Shown: piece by piece, positions 19,865-30,654 of the stretch
How positions within the stretch are numbered: position 1 is the first letter of the stretch
How the letters are laid out: each line of letters begins with the position of its first letter
From: a bacterium
GTDB lineage: Bacteria > SAR324 > XYD2-FULL-50-16
Reading direction: 5' to 3'
DNA length: 64,000 nt
Assembly (NCBI GenBank): GCA_018829445.1
Contig: JAHJTV010000017.1
Span: 30,692-94,691 of the forward strand
Program-made: the position numbers and the translations under genes
Notes under the pieces: generated by a model
Told to the model about the DNA's origin: nothing
Seen by the model: the letters and a program-made list of their open reading frames with translations, nothing else
Database searches by the model: none

Positions 19865-19900
19865 TCAACCTGGAGCTGTCTCACAAAAACGCCAGGTTGA
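19865..19900. terminator. Hairpin between convergent znuA-like and lnt-like genes
   Basis: The perfect nine-pair inverted repeat TCAACCTGG / CCAGGTTGA with an 18-base loop lies 30 bases after the znuA-like stop and 28 bases before the stop of the convergent gene. There is no long T-run, so it may be a weak bidirectional terminator or a message-stabilising hairpin. Confidence 0.5.
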
Positions 19901-19928
19901 AGTTTATAAAGCAAGGCTTAGTTTTCGG

Positions 19929-21422
19929 TTATCGGTTTTGGCCTTTGTTTCTGTTTTTCCAGATCAAACCAATCAGTATCATAAGCCCTGTGATGGACAT
20001 CCAGGCAAAAAGATCTCCAACTCTGGAATAGACTGTTACAACTCCTTTGAGGGGAACATCGGAGTACATGATTTTCTTATCAGTTTCAAAATCGTCCAGA
20101 GCGTTCAATAGTCGTCCCTGGTAATCAAAAGCAGCCGATAACCCTTCTTTGGTTGATCGCACCAGCGAAAATCCATTTTCAATTGCCCTGACAGATGCCA
20201 TGTAGGTATGGACAGGGTTGATCTCCTGCCAGTCGTCCGCCGGCACAAGCATCATATCAACATCGTTTTTCCCCGCCTGCCTAATCAGATCCGGAAAATC
20301 CATATCATAACAGATGGCTGTTCCAATTCTGCCGAAAGGGGTATCAATGTGGATCAGTTCGCCGTCACCCTTCTCTATTGTCTCGCCGGGAACCGGTCTG
20401 GCTTTGGTATATTCAAACTCCTTTTTTCCATGGGGATTGAACATCAGCACTTTATTCTGCAACCGTTTCACCGGATAATTACCGGGTCTGGTATACAGGC
20501 TCATCATCAGGTAAATCCCCAATTCACTTGCGAGTTTCGATCCTTTTTTGACAAGGGATTTTTCATCCTCCTCAAAAACCGGCGCTGCTGCTTCGTTCCA
20601 AAAAACGATATCGGCGTCACCCAAAACGGCTTGTTTTGTGAGATGCAACAGCTCACCCTGGACACTCAAAGTTGACATTCTCAGTTCTTTTAGCTCATTG
20701 GAATCGGAGGTTTCCGTTTTCAATACCCATTCAAATGGGCTTACAATGGAAGCAATTCTGACTGTTCCGGACACGGGATGAAAAACAGATAATCTTAAGC
20801 CTCCGAAAAACAAAACTGCCAAAAATATACATATGTATGTCAAAGTTCCCCGTTTAATCATCGGCCAGTTAAAGTTGGATTCCCAGATCCAGTTTATGAT
20901 TGCAGCGAACCAGGTCAGCAGAAACACCGGCCCCCAAATCCCGGTAATAGCAAGGCTCTGAAGAAAAGCAAGGGAACCTTCCATCTGGGTATAGATAACA
21001 GATCCCCAGGTAGCGTATGGATTGGTAAGCGAATTTACGTACTCGGAGATTATCCAGGAACAGGGGAATATCAACGTTGATAAAAACCCATTAAGCCTGC
21101 CCCAGAATAATCGGTCAATGACATAGGGAATAAAAGATAATACCCCGATTAGTCCGGCTATGATAATGTACAAAGGGCCAGGAACAGGTATCATCCCTCT
21201 CCAGGTGACTATAGTAACGATAACATTCACCAGCAGGGCGATGATAACACCATGGAGAACAGGCTGTAGCCTAAGAAATCGAATCAGAAAAATCGGAGCC
21301 AGCCAGGTTGCAATAAAAACCGTATGAAGACCGTTGGCGAAAAAAAGAAACAGTGTTGCGATTATCAACCACAGATATGGCAAATGGATCATCCAATTGT
21401 GTTGGGTTATTTTTTTGCCCAT
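19929..21422 (-). CDS. Apolipoprotein N-acyltransferase-like membrane nitrilase
   Basis: The protein fits the Lnt architecture: about six N-terminal membrane helices (14-210), a periplasmic carbon-nitrogen hydrolase domain (about 220-470) and a final membrane helix (about 473-490). The nitrilase triad is intact: Glu277 (FWNEAAAP), Lys340 (YTKARPVPGE) and Cys371 (ICYDMDFPD). Lnt transfers an acyl chain to the N-terminal Cys of lipoproteins. At 497 residues it is close to Lnt length, but the sequence around Lys340 and Cys371 departs from classical Lnt, so it may be a paralogue with a different acceptor. It is the last gene of the operon with kbl and tdh, 12 bases after kbl. Confidence 0.8.
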   Translation of the reverse strand: MGKKITQHNWMIHLPYLWLIIATLFLFFANGLHTVFIATWLAPIFLIRFLRLQPVLHGVIIALLVNVIVTIVTWRGMIPVPGPLYIIIAGLIGVLSFIPYVIDRLFWGRLNGFLSTLIFPCSWIISEYVNSLTNPYATWGSVIYTQMEGSLAFLQSLAITGIWGPVFLLTWFAAIINWIWESNFNWPMIKRGTLTYICIFLAVLFFGGLRLSVFHPVSGTVRIASIVSPFEWVLKTETSDSNELKELRMSTLSVQGELLHLTKQAVLGDADIVFWNEAAAPVFEEDEKSLVKKGSKLASELGIYLMMSLYTRPGNYPVKRLQNKVLMFNPHGKKEFEYTKARPVPGETIEKGDGELIHIDTPFGRIGTAICYDMDFPDLIRQAGKNDVDMMLVPADDWQEINPVHTYMASVRAIENGFSLVRSTKEGLSAAFDYQGRLLNALDDFETDKKIMYSDVPLKGVVTVYSRVGDLFAWMSITGLMILIGLIWKNRNKGQNR

Positions 21423-21434
21423 TATTATCCTCTA

Positions 21435-22619
21435 TTAGATTCCGAACTCTTTTTTGGTTTCCGTGAATTTTTCCACGGCAAATTCAAGATCCTCTCTGGA
21501 ATGGCCTGCAGAGATCTGAGTCCTGATGCGAGCAGCTCCTTTCGGCACCACCGGGTAGAAAAACCCGGTGACATAGACACCTTTTTCCAGCAATCTGGCA
21601 GCCATTTTCTGAGCCAGTTCCGCATCCCCGATCATGATGGGAATAATGGCATGGGTGTTGGGATTAATATTAAAGCCGTTGGCAATCATTTTCTCCTTGA
21701 AAAATCGGCAATTTGATTGGAGCTTTTCCACCAGTGCAACAGATTGCGAAAGGATTTCAAATGCTTTTATCGAAGCGCTGGCCACACTGGGAGCGAGACT
21801 GTTGGAAAACAGATAGGGTCGGGAACGTTGCCTTAACAGGTCGATTATCTCCTTTTTTGCGCTGGTAAACCCACCTGTCGCCCCCCCCAGTGCTTTTCCC
21901 ATGGTCCCGGTTATAATATCAATCCTGGACATAACATTACAGTGTTCATGAGTTCCTTTCCCTCTTTTTCCCAAGACACCGGTTGAATGGGAATCATCAA
22001 CCATGACCATGGCATCATAGGCATCCGCCAAATCACAAATTTCCTTCAGGGGAGCGTTCATGCCATCCATGGAAAAAACACCATCGGTGGCAATCATACG
22101 AAACCGGCTATCGGCTGCTTTCTTCAATTGATCTTCCAGATCCTGCATATCGCAGTTTTTATAACGAAATCGTTTGGCTTTACACAGCCTGACACCGTCA
22201 ATAATACTGGCGTGGTTCAACTCATCACTGATAATGGCATCTTCAGTAGTGAGCAATGCTTCAAACAGCCCTCCATTGGCGTCAAAGCAAGATCCGTAAA
22301 GGAGAGTATCCTCCATCTCCAGGAATTCGGATATTTTGTCCTCCAACTGTTTATGAACGGTCTGTGTACCACAGATGAACCGAACCGAAGACATTCCAAA
22401 ACCCCATTTCTCCAAGCCCTCCTTAGCTGCCATCACGATTTCAGGATGATTGGATAGCCCCAGATAGTTGTTTGCACACATGTTTAATACTGTCTGCCCG
22501 GTTGAAACATTGATATTAGCCTGCTGCGGACTGGTTATAATCCGTTCTTTTTTATACAACCCGTTGTCACTGATATCCTTTAGTGTGTTTTCCAGATGAG
22601 ATTTGATAGAATAAGCCAT
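21435..22619 (-). CDS. kbl: 2-amino-3-ketobutyrate CoA ligase (glycine C-acetyltransferase)
   Basis: Kbl converts 2-amino-3-ketobutyrate and CoA into glycine and acetyl-CoA, the second step of threonine catabolism. The 394-residue PLP enzyme (family about 398) has the PLP lysine Lys242 in [14 protein letters not shown], His136 (LNHAS) that stacks on PLP, and the DDSH motif at 208-211. A ribosome site AAGAGGTG precedes the ATG. It follows tdh by 73 bases in the same operon, the usual tdh-kbl pairing, although here tdh comes first. Confidence 0.96.
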   Translation of the reverse strand: MAYSIKSHLENTLKDISDNGLYKKERIITSPQQANINVSTGQTVLNMCANNYLGLSNHPEIVMAAKEGLEKWGFGMSSVRFICGTQTVHKQLEDKISEFLEMEDTLLYGSCFDANGGLFEALLTTEDAIISDELNHASIIDGVRLCKAKRFRYKNCDMQDLEDQLKKAADSRFRMIATDGVFSMDGMNAPLKEICDLADAYDAMVMVDDSHSTGVLGKRGKGTHEHCNVMSRIDIITGTMGKALGGATGGFTSAKKEIIDLLRQRSRPYLFSNSLAPSVASASIKAFEILSQSVALVEKLQSNCRFFKEKMIANGFNINPNTHAIIPIMIGDAELAQKMAARLLEKGVYVTGFFYPVVPKGAARIRTQISAGHSREDLEFAVEKFTETKKEFGI

Positions 22620-22692
22620 GACACCTCTTTTTGTAATAGATTTCTGAAGTAAAAAGTTATTGTCAACTTTTGGTCTTAAGAATCAGCCGGAT

Positions 22693-23733
22693 CTATTCTT
22701 CATACCAATCCAGAATAACCTTGCCCGATTTTCCGGATCGCATTACCTGGAAGGCTTCTTCGTAGTCTTTATAATTGAAACGATGGGTTATTAAAGGTGT
22801 GATGTCCAACCCGGTCTGCAACATACTGGTTGCCTTATACCAGGTTTCATACATCTCCCTGCCATAAATCCCCTTGATATTCAGACCATTAAAAACCACT
22901 AAGTTCCAATCGATTAGAGTATTTACGGGCAAAATCCCTAACAGGGCTATTTTACCGCCGTGACACATCACCTGTAACATATCGTTAAAGGCCCGGGCGT
23001 TACCTGACATCTCCAAACCGACATCAAATCCCTCCTTCATTTTGAGATCCACAATCACATCTTCCAACTTCTCTTTTGTTACATCAACGGCTCGTGTGGC
23101 ACCAACTTTTTTTGCAAGTTCCAGTCGATAGGGATTAACATCCGTTACTACCACGTAACGCGCCCCAGCATGTTTAGCGATGATGACAGCCATTATTCCA
23201 ATGGGACCGGCTCCAGTGATCAACACATCCTCTCCCAGGAGATCGAATGATAAGGCTGAGTGAGTCGCATTTCCCAATGGGTCAAAACAAGCCAAAACAT
23301 CTTTTGGGATACTTGGATCACAATACCAGACATTGGTAACGGGAAGGCTCAGGTATTCCGCAAAGGCACCCTCCCTGTTAACACCAACACCAACTGTCTT
23401 CATGCAGAGATGTCTGCGCCCTGCCAGGCAATTCCGGCAATGACCGCATACGACATGCCCTTCGCCACTGACCAGGTTTCCTACTTTGAAATCATGGACG
23501 TTGCTGCCCACCTTCTCGATTTTCCCCACAAATTCGTGGCCAACGTGCATGGGAACCGGGATGGTTTTCTGTGCCCATTCATCCCAGTTATAAATATGAA
23601 TGTCAGTCCCGCAAATCGCTGTTTTATGGATTTTGATCAGCACCTCGTTGATACCTATTTCGGGAATGGGCACCTCATCCAGCCATAATCCAGGCTTAGC
23701 GAATTTTTTTACCAAAGCGTTCATGGTTGCCAT
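22693..23733 (-). CDS. tdh: L-threonine 3-dehydrogenase
   Basis: Tdh oxidises L-threonine with NAD+ to 2-amino-3-ketobutyrate. The start is the ATG at 23733 with AAGGAG seven bases upstream; an open frame upstream overlaps the kinase gene and is not used. The 346-residue enzyme has catalytic zinc ligands Cys41 (AICGTDIH) and His66-Glu67 (VGHEFVG), and a structural zinc Cys cluster C96/C99/C102/C110. It also has the family-specific [17 protein letters not shown] block and a Rossmann GAGPIG motif. It starts 19 bases after the histidine kinase ends, so the two are probably co-transcribed. Confidence 0.97.
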   Translation of the reverse strand: MATMNALVKKFAKPGLWLDEVPIPEIGINEVLIKIHKTAICGTDIHIYNWDEWAQKTIPVPMHVGHEFVGKIEKVGSNVHDFKVGNLVSGEGHVVCGHCRNCLAGRRHLCMKTVGVGVNREGAFAEYLSLPVTNVWYCDPSIPKDVLACFDPLGNATHSALSFDLLGEDVLITGAGPIGIMAVIIAKHAGARYVVVTDVNPYRLELAKKVGATRAVDVTKEKLEDVIVDLKMKEGFDVGLEMSGNARAFNDMLQVMCHGGKIALLGILPVNTLIDWNLVVFNGLNIKGIYGREMYETWYKATSMLQTGLDITPLITHRFNYKDYEEAFQVMRSGKSGKVILDWYEE

Positions 23734-23752
23734 GTTTTCTCCTTTTGAGCTT

Positions 23753-25882
23753 TTACTGATGTGGCAGATAGAAACTGATGGTGGCACCTTCCGGATCTTC
23801 TTCTGCCCATATTTCCCCGCTATGATCCTCAATGATTCGCTTGCAGATTGACAGACCCAGTCCGGTTCCTCCAGCACCTGTCTTGGTTTTACTGCTTTGC
23901 ACAAAGGGCTTGAATATTGATTCCAGTTCATTTTCAGGAATGGGTATCCCCTTATTTTTTACAGTAACAATAAACATCTCTTTTCCGATTTTAAAGAGAA
24001 CTTCAATCGTGGTATTAGGATGGGAAAATCTCAGGGCGTTGTCAAAAAGATTGGATATCACCTGTTTAATTTTAACCACATCAAATCGGATATAAGCCGG
24101 TGCGGTTTTTTGAATATTCAACTGAATCTCTTTCTCCTCAAAAAGGGCTGCAAATTCTTTTTGCATATCACTGAAAACGGTGCAGATATCCCAGGTGTCC
24201 ATCATATAATCGGCCCTTTTTGATTGTAATCGTGAGAGGTCCAGGAGATCGTTCAAAAGATACATCAATCGCTGACCACTTGTTCGGATGTTCCTGAAAT
24301 ATTGTTGAATTCTGTCTTTTGGTTTGGAATGAATTTTCTCAATACCAAATTTCGAGTAGCTCAGAATCGCGTGCATTGGTGTTCTTAGTTCGTGGCTGAT
24401 ATTGGCTAAAAATTCTGTTTTTAAGCGATTGGCCTCCTCAGCTTTCTCTTTGGCTTCTTTCAGTTCCCTGGTTCGTTCTTCAATAATACCTTCCAAATCG
24501 GACTTATGTTTCTGCAACGCCTTTTCCATCTCTTTTCTCTTGGAGATATCACGGGCAACAATCTGGATGTAGGTTTCTTCACCCAGATCAAAAGGCACTG
24601 CAATCACATCCACATCAAAAACATTTCCATCAATGTCCCTAAAACTCTCTTCCATAATGGATGACGGGGAATGGTAGTCCACCCTGGATGAGACCCAATT
24701 CTCCACAATTCTCTCAGACTTTTTTTCGATAAAATCAAGTATATTCCTTCCAATAAGCCGTTGTGCATTGTCAGCTTTCAGCATTTGGGCACCTCGCTCA
24801 TTGATAAAGGTGATAATATGATCTTTATGAATTATAATTAAATCAGGAGAGTTTTCAACTAATAAGCGGTATTTCTTTTCGCTGGACAGCAGGGCTCGTT
24901 GCATCTCTTTCAATTTTGTTATATCGGCGACTGCGACCAGTGCTCCATTGAATTCCCCATTTTCAAAAAGAGGTTTCCCCGATATGAAAAGGCTTATGGT
25001 TTCTCCGCCTTTGGTCAAAAAATCGATTTCATATGATCCGGATTTCCCCTGACGTCTCTCTTCAATCTTTAGCAGCAGGGAGGCCATCAACTCCTCATTA
25101 CAAAAGGATAGTACCGGTTTCCCAAGTACCTCTTCTTCGCTGTAACCTGATAGTCTCAAAATCTGAGGATTTACATATCTTAAGTTCAGGTCTTTATCAA
25201 TAACAAAAATGCCTTCATTCATCTGGTTGACCAGCATGCGATACTGCTCTTCCGATTTTCTCCAGGCAGTTTCCGTCTCTTTTATAATTGAGATATCAGT
25301 CAAGACAGCAACACTACCAACCCGATCCCCATTGATAATAAGAGGACTTCCGGATACCAGTACCGGAATGATAGCACCGGTTTTGTGCTTGATTTTGATC
25401 TCAAAAGTAGTTATCTGGTCCACAACAACCTGTGATCGTTCATCCATGGTTTTGATGATATATTCCAGACTCTCTTCCACCAGAATGCTGGCGAAATTAA
25501 TTCTTTTAATCTCTGCTTCGGAATAGCCAGTTATTTTCGAGACCATGGGATTGATATACACTACGTTAAAACTGGAGTCGGTGATAACAACCCCTTCATT
25601 CATCTGATTAATCAGCGTCTTATGAAACTCTTCGGTTTCTACCAGGAACTCAGCACTTAATTCCTGTTGTTTGTTCATTTTCTTTATTTGGCTATTTCCA
25701 CCTGTCTTGGAGTCTTTTCTTATAAGAAGATCAGGAGTGGATCTGCTTTTTAAAACCAGATTCATAAAACTCAAAGCAGCACAGGTAATAATGATGATTT
25801 CTTTGATTTCAACATCGAAAGCAATACTGGAAACCATAATTGCTGATAAAGCACCTTGAATTATAATGAAAATAAGTTTCAT
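23753..25882 (-). CDS. Membrane-anchored histidine kinase with three PAS domains
   Basis: The 709-residue sensor kinase has one or two N-terminal membrane helices (about 3-45) and three consecutive PAS/PAC units (about 82-200, 205-330, 335-455). A coiled coil (455-485) leads to HisKA with phospho-acceptor His497 in [12 protein letters not shown], and an HATPase domain with N-box NLFDNALRF and G-box GGTGLGLS. No receiver domain or response regulator is adjacent, so the output partner is unknown. It heads a leftward operon with tdh, kbl and the lnt-like gene, which suggests but does not prove a link to threonine or envelope state. Confidence 0.93.
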   Translation of the reverse strand: MKLIFIIIQGALSAIMVSSIAFDVEIKEIIIITCAALSFMNLVLKSRSTPDLLIRKDSKTGGNSQIKKMNKQQELSAEFLVETEEFHKTLINQMNEGVVITDSSFNVVYINPMVSKITGYSEAEIKRINFASILVEESLEYIIKTMDERSQVVVDQITTFEIKIKHKTGAIIPVLVSGSPLIINGDRVGSVAVLTDISIIKETETAWRKSEEQYRMLVNQMNEGIFVIDKDLNLRYVNPQILRLSGYSEEEVLGKPVLSFCNEELMASLLLKIEERRQGKSGSYEIDFLTKGGETISLFISGKPLFENGEFNGALVAVADITKLKEMQRALLSSEKKYRLLVENSPDLIIIHKDHIITFINERGAQMLKADNAQRLIGRNILDFIEKKSERIVENWVSSRVDYHSPSSIMEESFRDIDGNVFDVDVIAVPFDLGEETYIQIVARDISKRKEMEKALQKHKSDLEGIIEERTRELKEAKEKAEEANRLKTEFLANISHELRTPMHAILSYSKFGIEKIHSKPKDRIQQYFRNIRTSGQRLMYLLNDLLDLSRLQSKRADYMMDTWDICTVFSDMQKEFAALFEEKEIQLNIQKTAPAYIRFDVVKIKQVISNLFDNALRFSHPNTTIEVLFKIGKEMFIVTVKNKGIPIPENELESIFKPFVQSSKTKTGAGGTGLGLSICKRIIEDHSGEIWAEEDPEGATISFYLPHQ

Positions 25883-26219
25883 AGTAGTCAGTATTTGCCT
25901 GGTCTTTTATGGCTTAACGCCGAAGTATTGTTTGATCTGCTGATTATTTCCGGTGTACTGCATTTGAAAAGATAATCTTTGGTTGATTCTGTTTTATACT
26001 CGCAATATATCATTTGCACATTTAAAAAAACATTTTGCTTTCGCCAGTTATGGTGTAAAACAATTTCATAATCGAATTAGCCATAATGTCTTAATACTCC
26101 ATTTTCTTGGAGACAATCTTGACGGTAATCAGAAAGAAAATGGACAGCAAGGCATATTATATTTTTTCCAACGTAATGCAGAAGCAAACTTTAATATTCA
26201 CTTAATTCTTTGGCTACCT
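25883..26219. other. Intergenic region between PAS kinase and AEC permease
   Basis: These 337 bases separate divergent genes. The frame of the permease is open for 79 codons upstream of the likely start, but that part has no membrane helices typical of the family. I see no clear promoter pair or strong hairpin. Confidence 0.35.
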
Positions 26220-27140
26220 GTGGAAATCGTAATAACAATCGTCCCGATATTTGCCGTTATTCTTGTCGGACTTCTGGCCAGGCAGAAGGGGATTATGCCC
26301 CAAGCCTTTCTGCAATCGGCAAACAGATTAACCTACTACGCCGCTATCCCGGCAATGATGTTGAGAGCGATTGCCCGGAGTGATTTCAATAAACAGTTTG
26401 ATGTCAATTTACTATTGGGTACCATTATTCCCCTGGTTGTTGTCTATATTGTGGCATGGATTGTCACTATCATAGTTAAAATTGATCGAAGGTCAAGAGG
26501 AACCTTGATTGAAAGTACCATGCACGGCAATATAGGTTATATCGGGTTTGCGGTTGTCTTCTACTTCCTGGGTTCTGATGCACTGGCCCAGGCAGGCATA
26601 CTGGGCGGTTTTATGATGTTAGTACACAATGTGCTGGCTGTTATTGTACTGCAGTACTACTCCGGAAAGCCCAGTACTCCCGGAGGAATCGGCCAGACAA
26701 TAAAAAAGGTTTTGGGTAATCCCATTATTCTGACTGCGATGTTTGGAATTCTGCTGTCAGTATTAAAAATTCCTTTGCCTGTTATCATTGACAGAACCCT
26801 TGGGATTATCGGAAATCTTGCACTTCCGCTGGCTTTGCTGGTCATTGGTGCCTCTCTATCCCTCCAAATGCAGACCAGACATCTCCTGGTTATGATTATG
26901 GCGTCATGCTCCAAATTAATACTCCTTCCTGCCGTGGGGTACTGGTTATATCTCTTTTTCGACCTTCCCCGGGATGTTTATCTTCCCGGCTTAATTTTGT
27001 TAGCATCGCCCGTGGCTACGGTTGTATATATTCTGGCCAGTGAAATGAGGGGAGATCCAAAACTGGCTGTCAATGTCATCTCAATATCTACCGCTCTGTC
27101 AGCAATAACAATCAGTTTATGGCTGGGAATAACAACCTGA
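26220..27140 (+). CDS. AEC-family (auxin efflux carrier-like) permease
   Basis: AEC proteins move small organic anions such as malate or malonate across the inner membrane; the substrate here is unknown. I place the start at the GTG at 26220, giving 306 residues, the usual family length of about 305, and starting directly at the first membrane helix (IVPIFAVILVGLLARQKG). About ten hydrophobic helices are visible. The family's broken-helix regions appear as HGNIGYIGFAV and ALPLALLVIGASL. No ribosome site is seen at this GTG, so the start is uncertain. It is a single gene, divergent from the PAS kinase operon. Confidence 0.82.
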   Translation: MEIVITIVPIFAVILVGLLARQKGIMPQAFLQSANRLTYYAAIPAMMLRAIARSDFNKQFDVNLLLGTIIPLVVVYIVAWIVTIIVKIDRRSRGTLIESTMHGNIGYIGFAVVFYFLGSDALAQAGILGGFMMLVHNVLAVIVLQYYSGKPSTPGGIGQTIKKVLGNPIILTAMFGILLSVLKIPLPVIIDRTLGIIGNLALPLALLVIGASLSLQMQTRHLLVMIMASCSKLILLPAVGYWLYLFFDLPRDVYLPGLILLASPVATVVYILASEMRGDPKLAVNVISISTALSAITISLWLGITT

Positions 27141-27481
27141 ACACAATCATTCATGTCTCTTTGATCGAGTTGACCGCTCCAGCCAAGACGCCTTCCTGCC
27201 AAAAATATCATCCACTATTTAAAAAAAATAATTCCTCTTAAAATCAGTTATCTCCGCCTCAAGCCTTGTAAACCACCTCAAAAGAGTGTAAAAAACATTC
27301 CTAGACTGGTGTTCTTAACATACTTGGAATTCTTTAAACATAGAAGTAAAGATTCAGAAATAATATCAACAGGTATCAAAGGATCGGTTTCAATTCATTC
27401 TACACCTCTTCTTATTTCTATCCGACCAGAAACATTAGAAGATCAAAATTGTTTACCTTGCTGTGGCTCATGCAATAAAAA
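27141..27481. other. Intergenic region upstream of V4R histidine kinase
   Basis: 341 bases with no gene I can support. It is A/T-rich in the middle (AAAAAAAATAATTC near 27220) but offers no clear sigma-70 pair, hairpin or repeat. Confidence 0.35.
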
Positions 27482-29986
27482 ATGAGAACAAATCAACCCT
27501 TATATAATAGCCGCGTTACTAAAACATACCTTGAATATCTTCAGGAGTATTATCCTCATCTGGACACAGACCAGATCCTGCAAGAATCAGGAATGGAATG
27601 CTATGAAGTTGAAGATCCCGCACACTGGTTTAGCCAAGAACAGGTTGATGCGTTTCACGATGTCCTGGTAGAAAAAACAAAAAACCCCAATATATCAAGG
27701 GAAGCCGGACAATATGGAGCATCTTCAAAAGGATTGGGTCCGATTAAACAATATGCCCTTGGTTTAATTAATCCCTCCGCCATGTTCATGTTTGCGGAGA
27801 AAATGTCGGTTTTATTGAGCAGGGGGGCTGTTGTCAGGTCGAAAAAGCTGGGTAGAAACAGAGTTGAGGTTATTTCTATACCTACACCGGAAACCAAAGA
27901 AAAACCTTATCAGTGCGAAAACCGCATTGGATACTTTGAATCCATGGTTCGTCTATTTGTGAATAGTGATGTCTCAATTGAGCATCCTACTTGTATCCAC
28001 AAGGGGGATGCGGAATGTCGATATGTCGTCAAATGGAAAGATACTTTAGCCTATTATATCAAGAAAATACGCAATTGCGGCTTACTAGTCGGGTTACCAC
28101 TCCTGGCTCTATCCTTTTTTTTGCTGACAACTACATCCTGGGGAATTGTCTCGGTCTGTTACTTGATCATTCTGTTAGCTGCAACTTCCTATTCACTCTA
28201 CCTTGAAAATAAGAAGTTAACCTCAATTATACGCAAGCAGGGAGTATCCGCCCGAAATCATCTATATGAAATCAATAAACGATATCTGAATGCACTTCTG
28301 ATTCAAAAAATCGGCGAGTTGACCTCGACCATAATAAGTATCGACTTTTTAACCGACAATCTGGCTTTTTTATTGGATAAGCATATTGAATATGAATCTG
28401 GGTTCATCGCTTTGATCAATGAACAAAAAACCTTGATAAAGTTCAAAAGCGGATTTGGTTTGACAAACCAACAGTTCTACGGTCTTAAAACAGTAGTTTG
28501 GGATTTGAAAGAGCTTGCTGGTGACAATCTCATTACGGATCTGTTTCAAAACCAAAAAACCCGTATATTCTCTGAAAATCACGAAGCAGAGAACTCCCAA
28601 TGGCTGTCCTCTCTCCGGCAAATCAAGGGAGAATCTGCCCGATCAGTGATTGTCGTTCCCATTGTTTACGAAACTGAAACCCTTGGCATACTCTCAGTGT
28701 GCAGCAACAAGGAAAACAGGGTTATAACCAAGAGTGACATAAACCTGCTGAGTGGTATCGCCTCGCAATTGGCAAACGGTATCGTCAATTTAAGAGCGTA
28801 CAAGGAGTTACGGCAAAGCGAAGAAAAATACCGTACCCTGGTGGAGACAACGGATACCGGCTTTTCCATTCTTGACAGGAAAGGACGGGTTATCGATGCC
28901 AATGACGAGTATGTGAGACTCAGTGGTCACAAATCTTTTGCAGAGATTAAAGGGCGCTCTGTTCAAGAATGGACAGCAACGCATCATCTGGAAAAAAGCC
29001 GCAAAGAGTTAGAGAACCTTTTTAAAAAAGGATTTGTAAAAAACTTTGAAATCGAATATAAAAATCCTGCAGGTGGAGTAATCCCCGTCGAAATTAATGC
29101 TTCTGTGATCAATATCGATGGAGTACCCTGCTCGCTCGCTCTGCTGAGAGATATCACTGAGCAAAGAAAGGCTCGGGAGATGCTGATTCAATCGGAAAAA
29201 ATGACCACTGTCGGAGGTCTGGCGACCGGTATGGCCCACGAAATTAACAATCCCCTTGCCGGTATTCTGCAAACGGTGCAGGTTCTGCGAAACCGTTTGA
29301 CTACTAACCTTCCAAAATATGAGAAACTGGCTCAACAAAGCGGCACCACCATAGAAGCAGTTCGATCCTATCACCAAAAGCTCAATACATTTTCAAAGAT
29401 TGAAGATATTATCGCTGCCGGGCGTCGTGCAGCGAATATTGTTAACAACATGTTGACCTTCAGTCATAAAAGTGAAGCCTATTTTGTGCATCACGATGTT
29501 TCTGAGCTCCTTGATAAAACGGTAGAAATTGCCAAAAGTGATTATGATCTACAGGCCGATTATGATTTCAAGGACGTCGAAATCATACGGGAATATGAGG
29601 AGTCGGTTCCCAAAGTGCCCTGCTCTTCCGGTAAAATACAACAGGTGTTTCTTAATCTCCTCAAAAACGGTGTACAGGAGATGAAATCCAATAATCCCAA
29701 AACCCGGAAACCACAGTTTATATTGAAAGTGCTTGCCCAAGACGATAACATCAGGGTGGAAATCAGTGATAATGGACCAGGGATGACTGAAGAGGTCAGG
29801 AAACGGATTTTCGAACCTTTTTACACCACAAAAACAGTGGGCACCGGCATCGGGTTAGGATTATCGATCTCCTATTTTATCATAAAGGAGAATCACGGTG
29901 GTGATATGATTGTCGAATCTTCACCGGGAAAGGGAACAAAATTCATTATTTTGCTCCCCCTAAGCGTATCGACTGTCCATTCCTGA
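27482..29986 (+). CDS. Histidine kinase with V4R-like, GAF and PAS sensor domains
   Basis: This 834-residue hybrid sensor starts with a cytoplasmic V4R-like domain (about 20-185) ending in the family signature HPTCIHKGDAECRYVV with Cys171 and Cys179. Two membrane helices follow (198-216 and 219-240), then a GAF domain (about 285-425) and a PAS domain (about 437-555). HisKA carries His586 in MAHEINNPLAG, and the HATPase domain ends with GTGIGLGLS. V4R domains bind small hydrophobic ligands in known proteins; the ligand here is unknown. The kinase core is closely similar to that of the gene at 47319-50060. A single-domain receiver gene follows after 274 bases and may be its partner. Confidence 0.9.
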   Translation: MRTNQPLYNSRVTKTYLEYLQEYYPHLDTDQILQESGMECYEVEDPAHWFSQEQVDAFHDVLVEKTKNPNISREAGQYGASSKGLGPIKQYALGLINPSAMFMFAEKMSVLLSRGAVVRSKKLGRNRVEVISIPTPETKEKPYQCENRIGYFESMVRLFVNSDVSIEHPTCIHKGDAECRYVVKWKDTLAYYIKKIRNCGLLVGLPLLALSFFLLTTTSWGIVSVCYLIILLAATSYSLYLENKKLTSIIRKQGVSARNHLYEINKRYLNALLIQKIGELTSTIISIDFLTDNLAFLLDKHIEYESGFIALINEQKTLIKFKSGFGLTNQQFYGLKTVVWDLKELAGDNLITDLFQNQKTRIFSENHEAENSQWLSSLRQIKGESARSVIVVPIVYETETLGILSVCSNKENRVITKSDINLLSGIASQLANGIVNLRAYKELRQSEEKYRTLVETTDTGFSILDRKGRVIDANDEYVRLSGHKSFAEIKGRSVQEWTATHHLEKSRKELENLFKKGFVKNFEIEYKNPAGGVIPVEINASVINIDGVPCSLALLRDITEQRKAREMLIQSEKMTTVGGLATGMAHEINNPLAGILQTVQVLRNRLTTNLPKYEKLAQQSGTTIEAVRSYHQKLNTFSKIEDIIAAGRRAANIVNNMLTFSHKSEAYFVHHDVSELLDKTVEIAKSDYDLQADYDFKDVEIIREYEESVPKVPCSSGKIQQVFLNLLKNGVQEMKSNNPKTRKPQFILKVLAQDDNIRVEISDNGPGMTEEVRKRIFEPFYTTKTVGTGIGLGLSISYFIIKENHGGDMIVESSPGKGTKFIILLPLSVSTVHS

Positions 29987-30028
29987 GGTTTGCTCTGTTG
30001 ACTGGCTGAAAACCCGGTGAAGCAAATC
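29987..30028 (+). terminator. Hairpin after V4R kinase gene
   Basis: GGTTTGCT (29987-29994) pairs with AGCAAATC (30021-30028) in an eight-pair stem with one G-T wobble and a 26-base loop, followed by TTTGG. The long loop and short T-run make it a weak terminator candidate. It starts at the base after the stop codon. Confidence 0.35.
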
Positions 30029-30260
30029 TTTGGTATGAAAGCTATGAGACGAAAACGTAATGATACTAGTGAGTCACAGATTTAGTAAGACTGAAAAATG
30101 AAGGCTGGTTTAAGGACTTTAAAAAAAGTATTGATAAAACAAGGTGATTGATGTTTCAATGTCCTCAGGTCAATTGTTTGGCAAAAAAAATCGACTGATT
30201 TTGAGTATACAACCATCATTTCAAAGTAAAAACGAAATAGAGTCTTAGAAGAGTGGAAAA

Positions 30261-30644
30261 ATGAATCTTGGCAAACACATGAGTTTTCTTATTGTAGATG
30301 ATCAGGCAACCATGAGAAGCCTGATAAAAAGTTGTCTCCGGCAATTGGAATACAATAAATTTCATGAAGCTGAAAATGTGAGTATGGCAATTGATGTTTT
30401 GTCTAAGAATAAAATTGATTTTGTTATTCTTGACTGGAACATGCCCAAGACTCCCGGGATAGAACTTCTTAAAGCCATCCGGGCCAGTAGTCGATGGAAG
30501 GATATACCTGTTCTCATGGCAACATCCGAAGCAGAACAGGATAAGATTATGGAAGCCATCAAAGCCAAAGTCAGTGGTTATATCCTTAAACCGGTAAAAA
30601 CATCAGTATTGGCGGAAAAAATAAACCAGGCCCTCGGGATTTGA
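30261..30644 (+). CDS. Single-domain CheY-like response regulator
   Basis: The 127-residue protein is a stand-alone receiver. All phosphorylation residues are present: Asp13-Asp14, phospho-acceptor Asp58 (ILDWNMP), Thr88 (MATSE) and Lys110 (LKPV). With no output domain it should act by protein contact, for example at the flagellar switch or in a phosphorelay. A GAAGAG-type ribosome site precedes the ATG. It follows the V4R kinase in the same direction and converges on the acyl-CoA synthetase gene with only 10 bases between stops. The chemotaxis receptors in the window are not linked to it. Confidence 0.93.
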   Translation: MNLGKHMSFLIVDDQATMRSLIKSCLRQLEYNKFHEAENVSMAIDVLSKNKIDFVILDWNMPKTPGIELLKAIRASSRWKDIPVLMATSEAEQDKIMEAIKAKVSGYILKPVKTSVLAEKINQALGI

Positions 30645-30654
30645 TTGCTGACTG

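Noticed and set aside
25983..26219. Upstream extension of the AEC permease frame (79 codons)
   Set aside because: It has no family similarity; removing it gives the standard family length and an N terminus at the first membrane helix.
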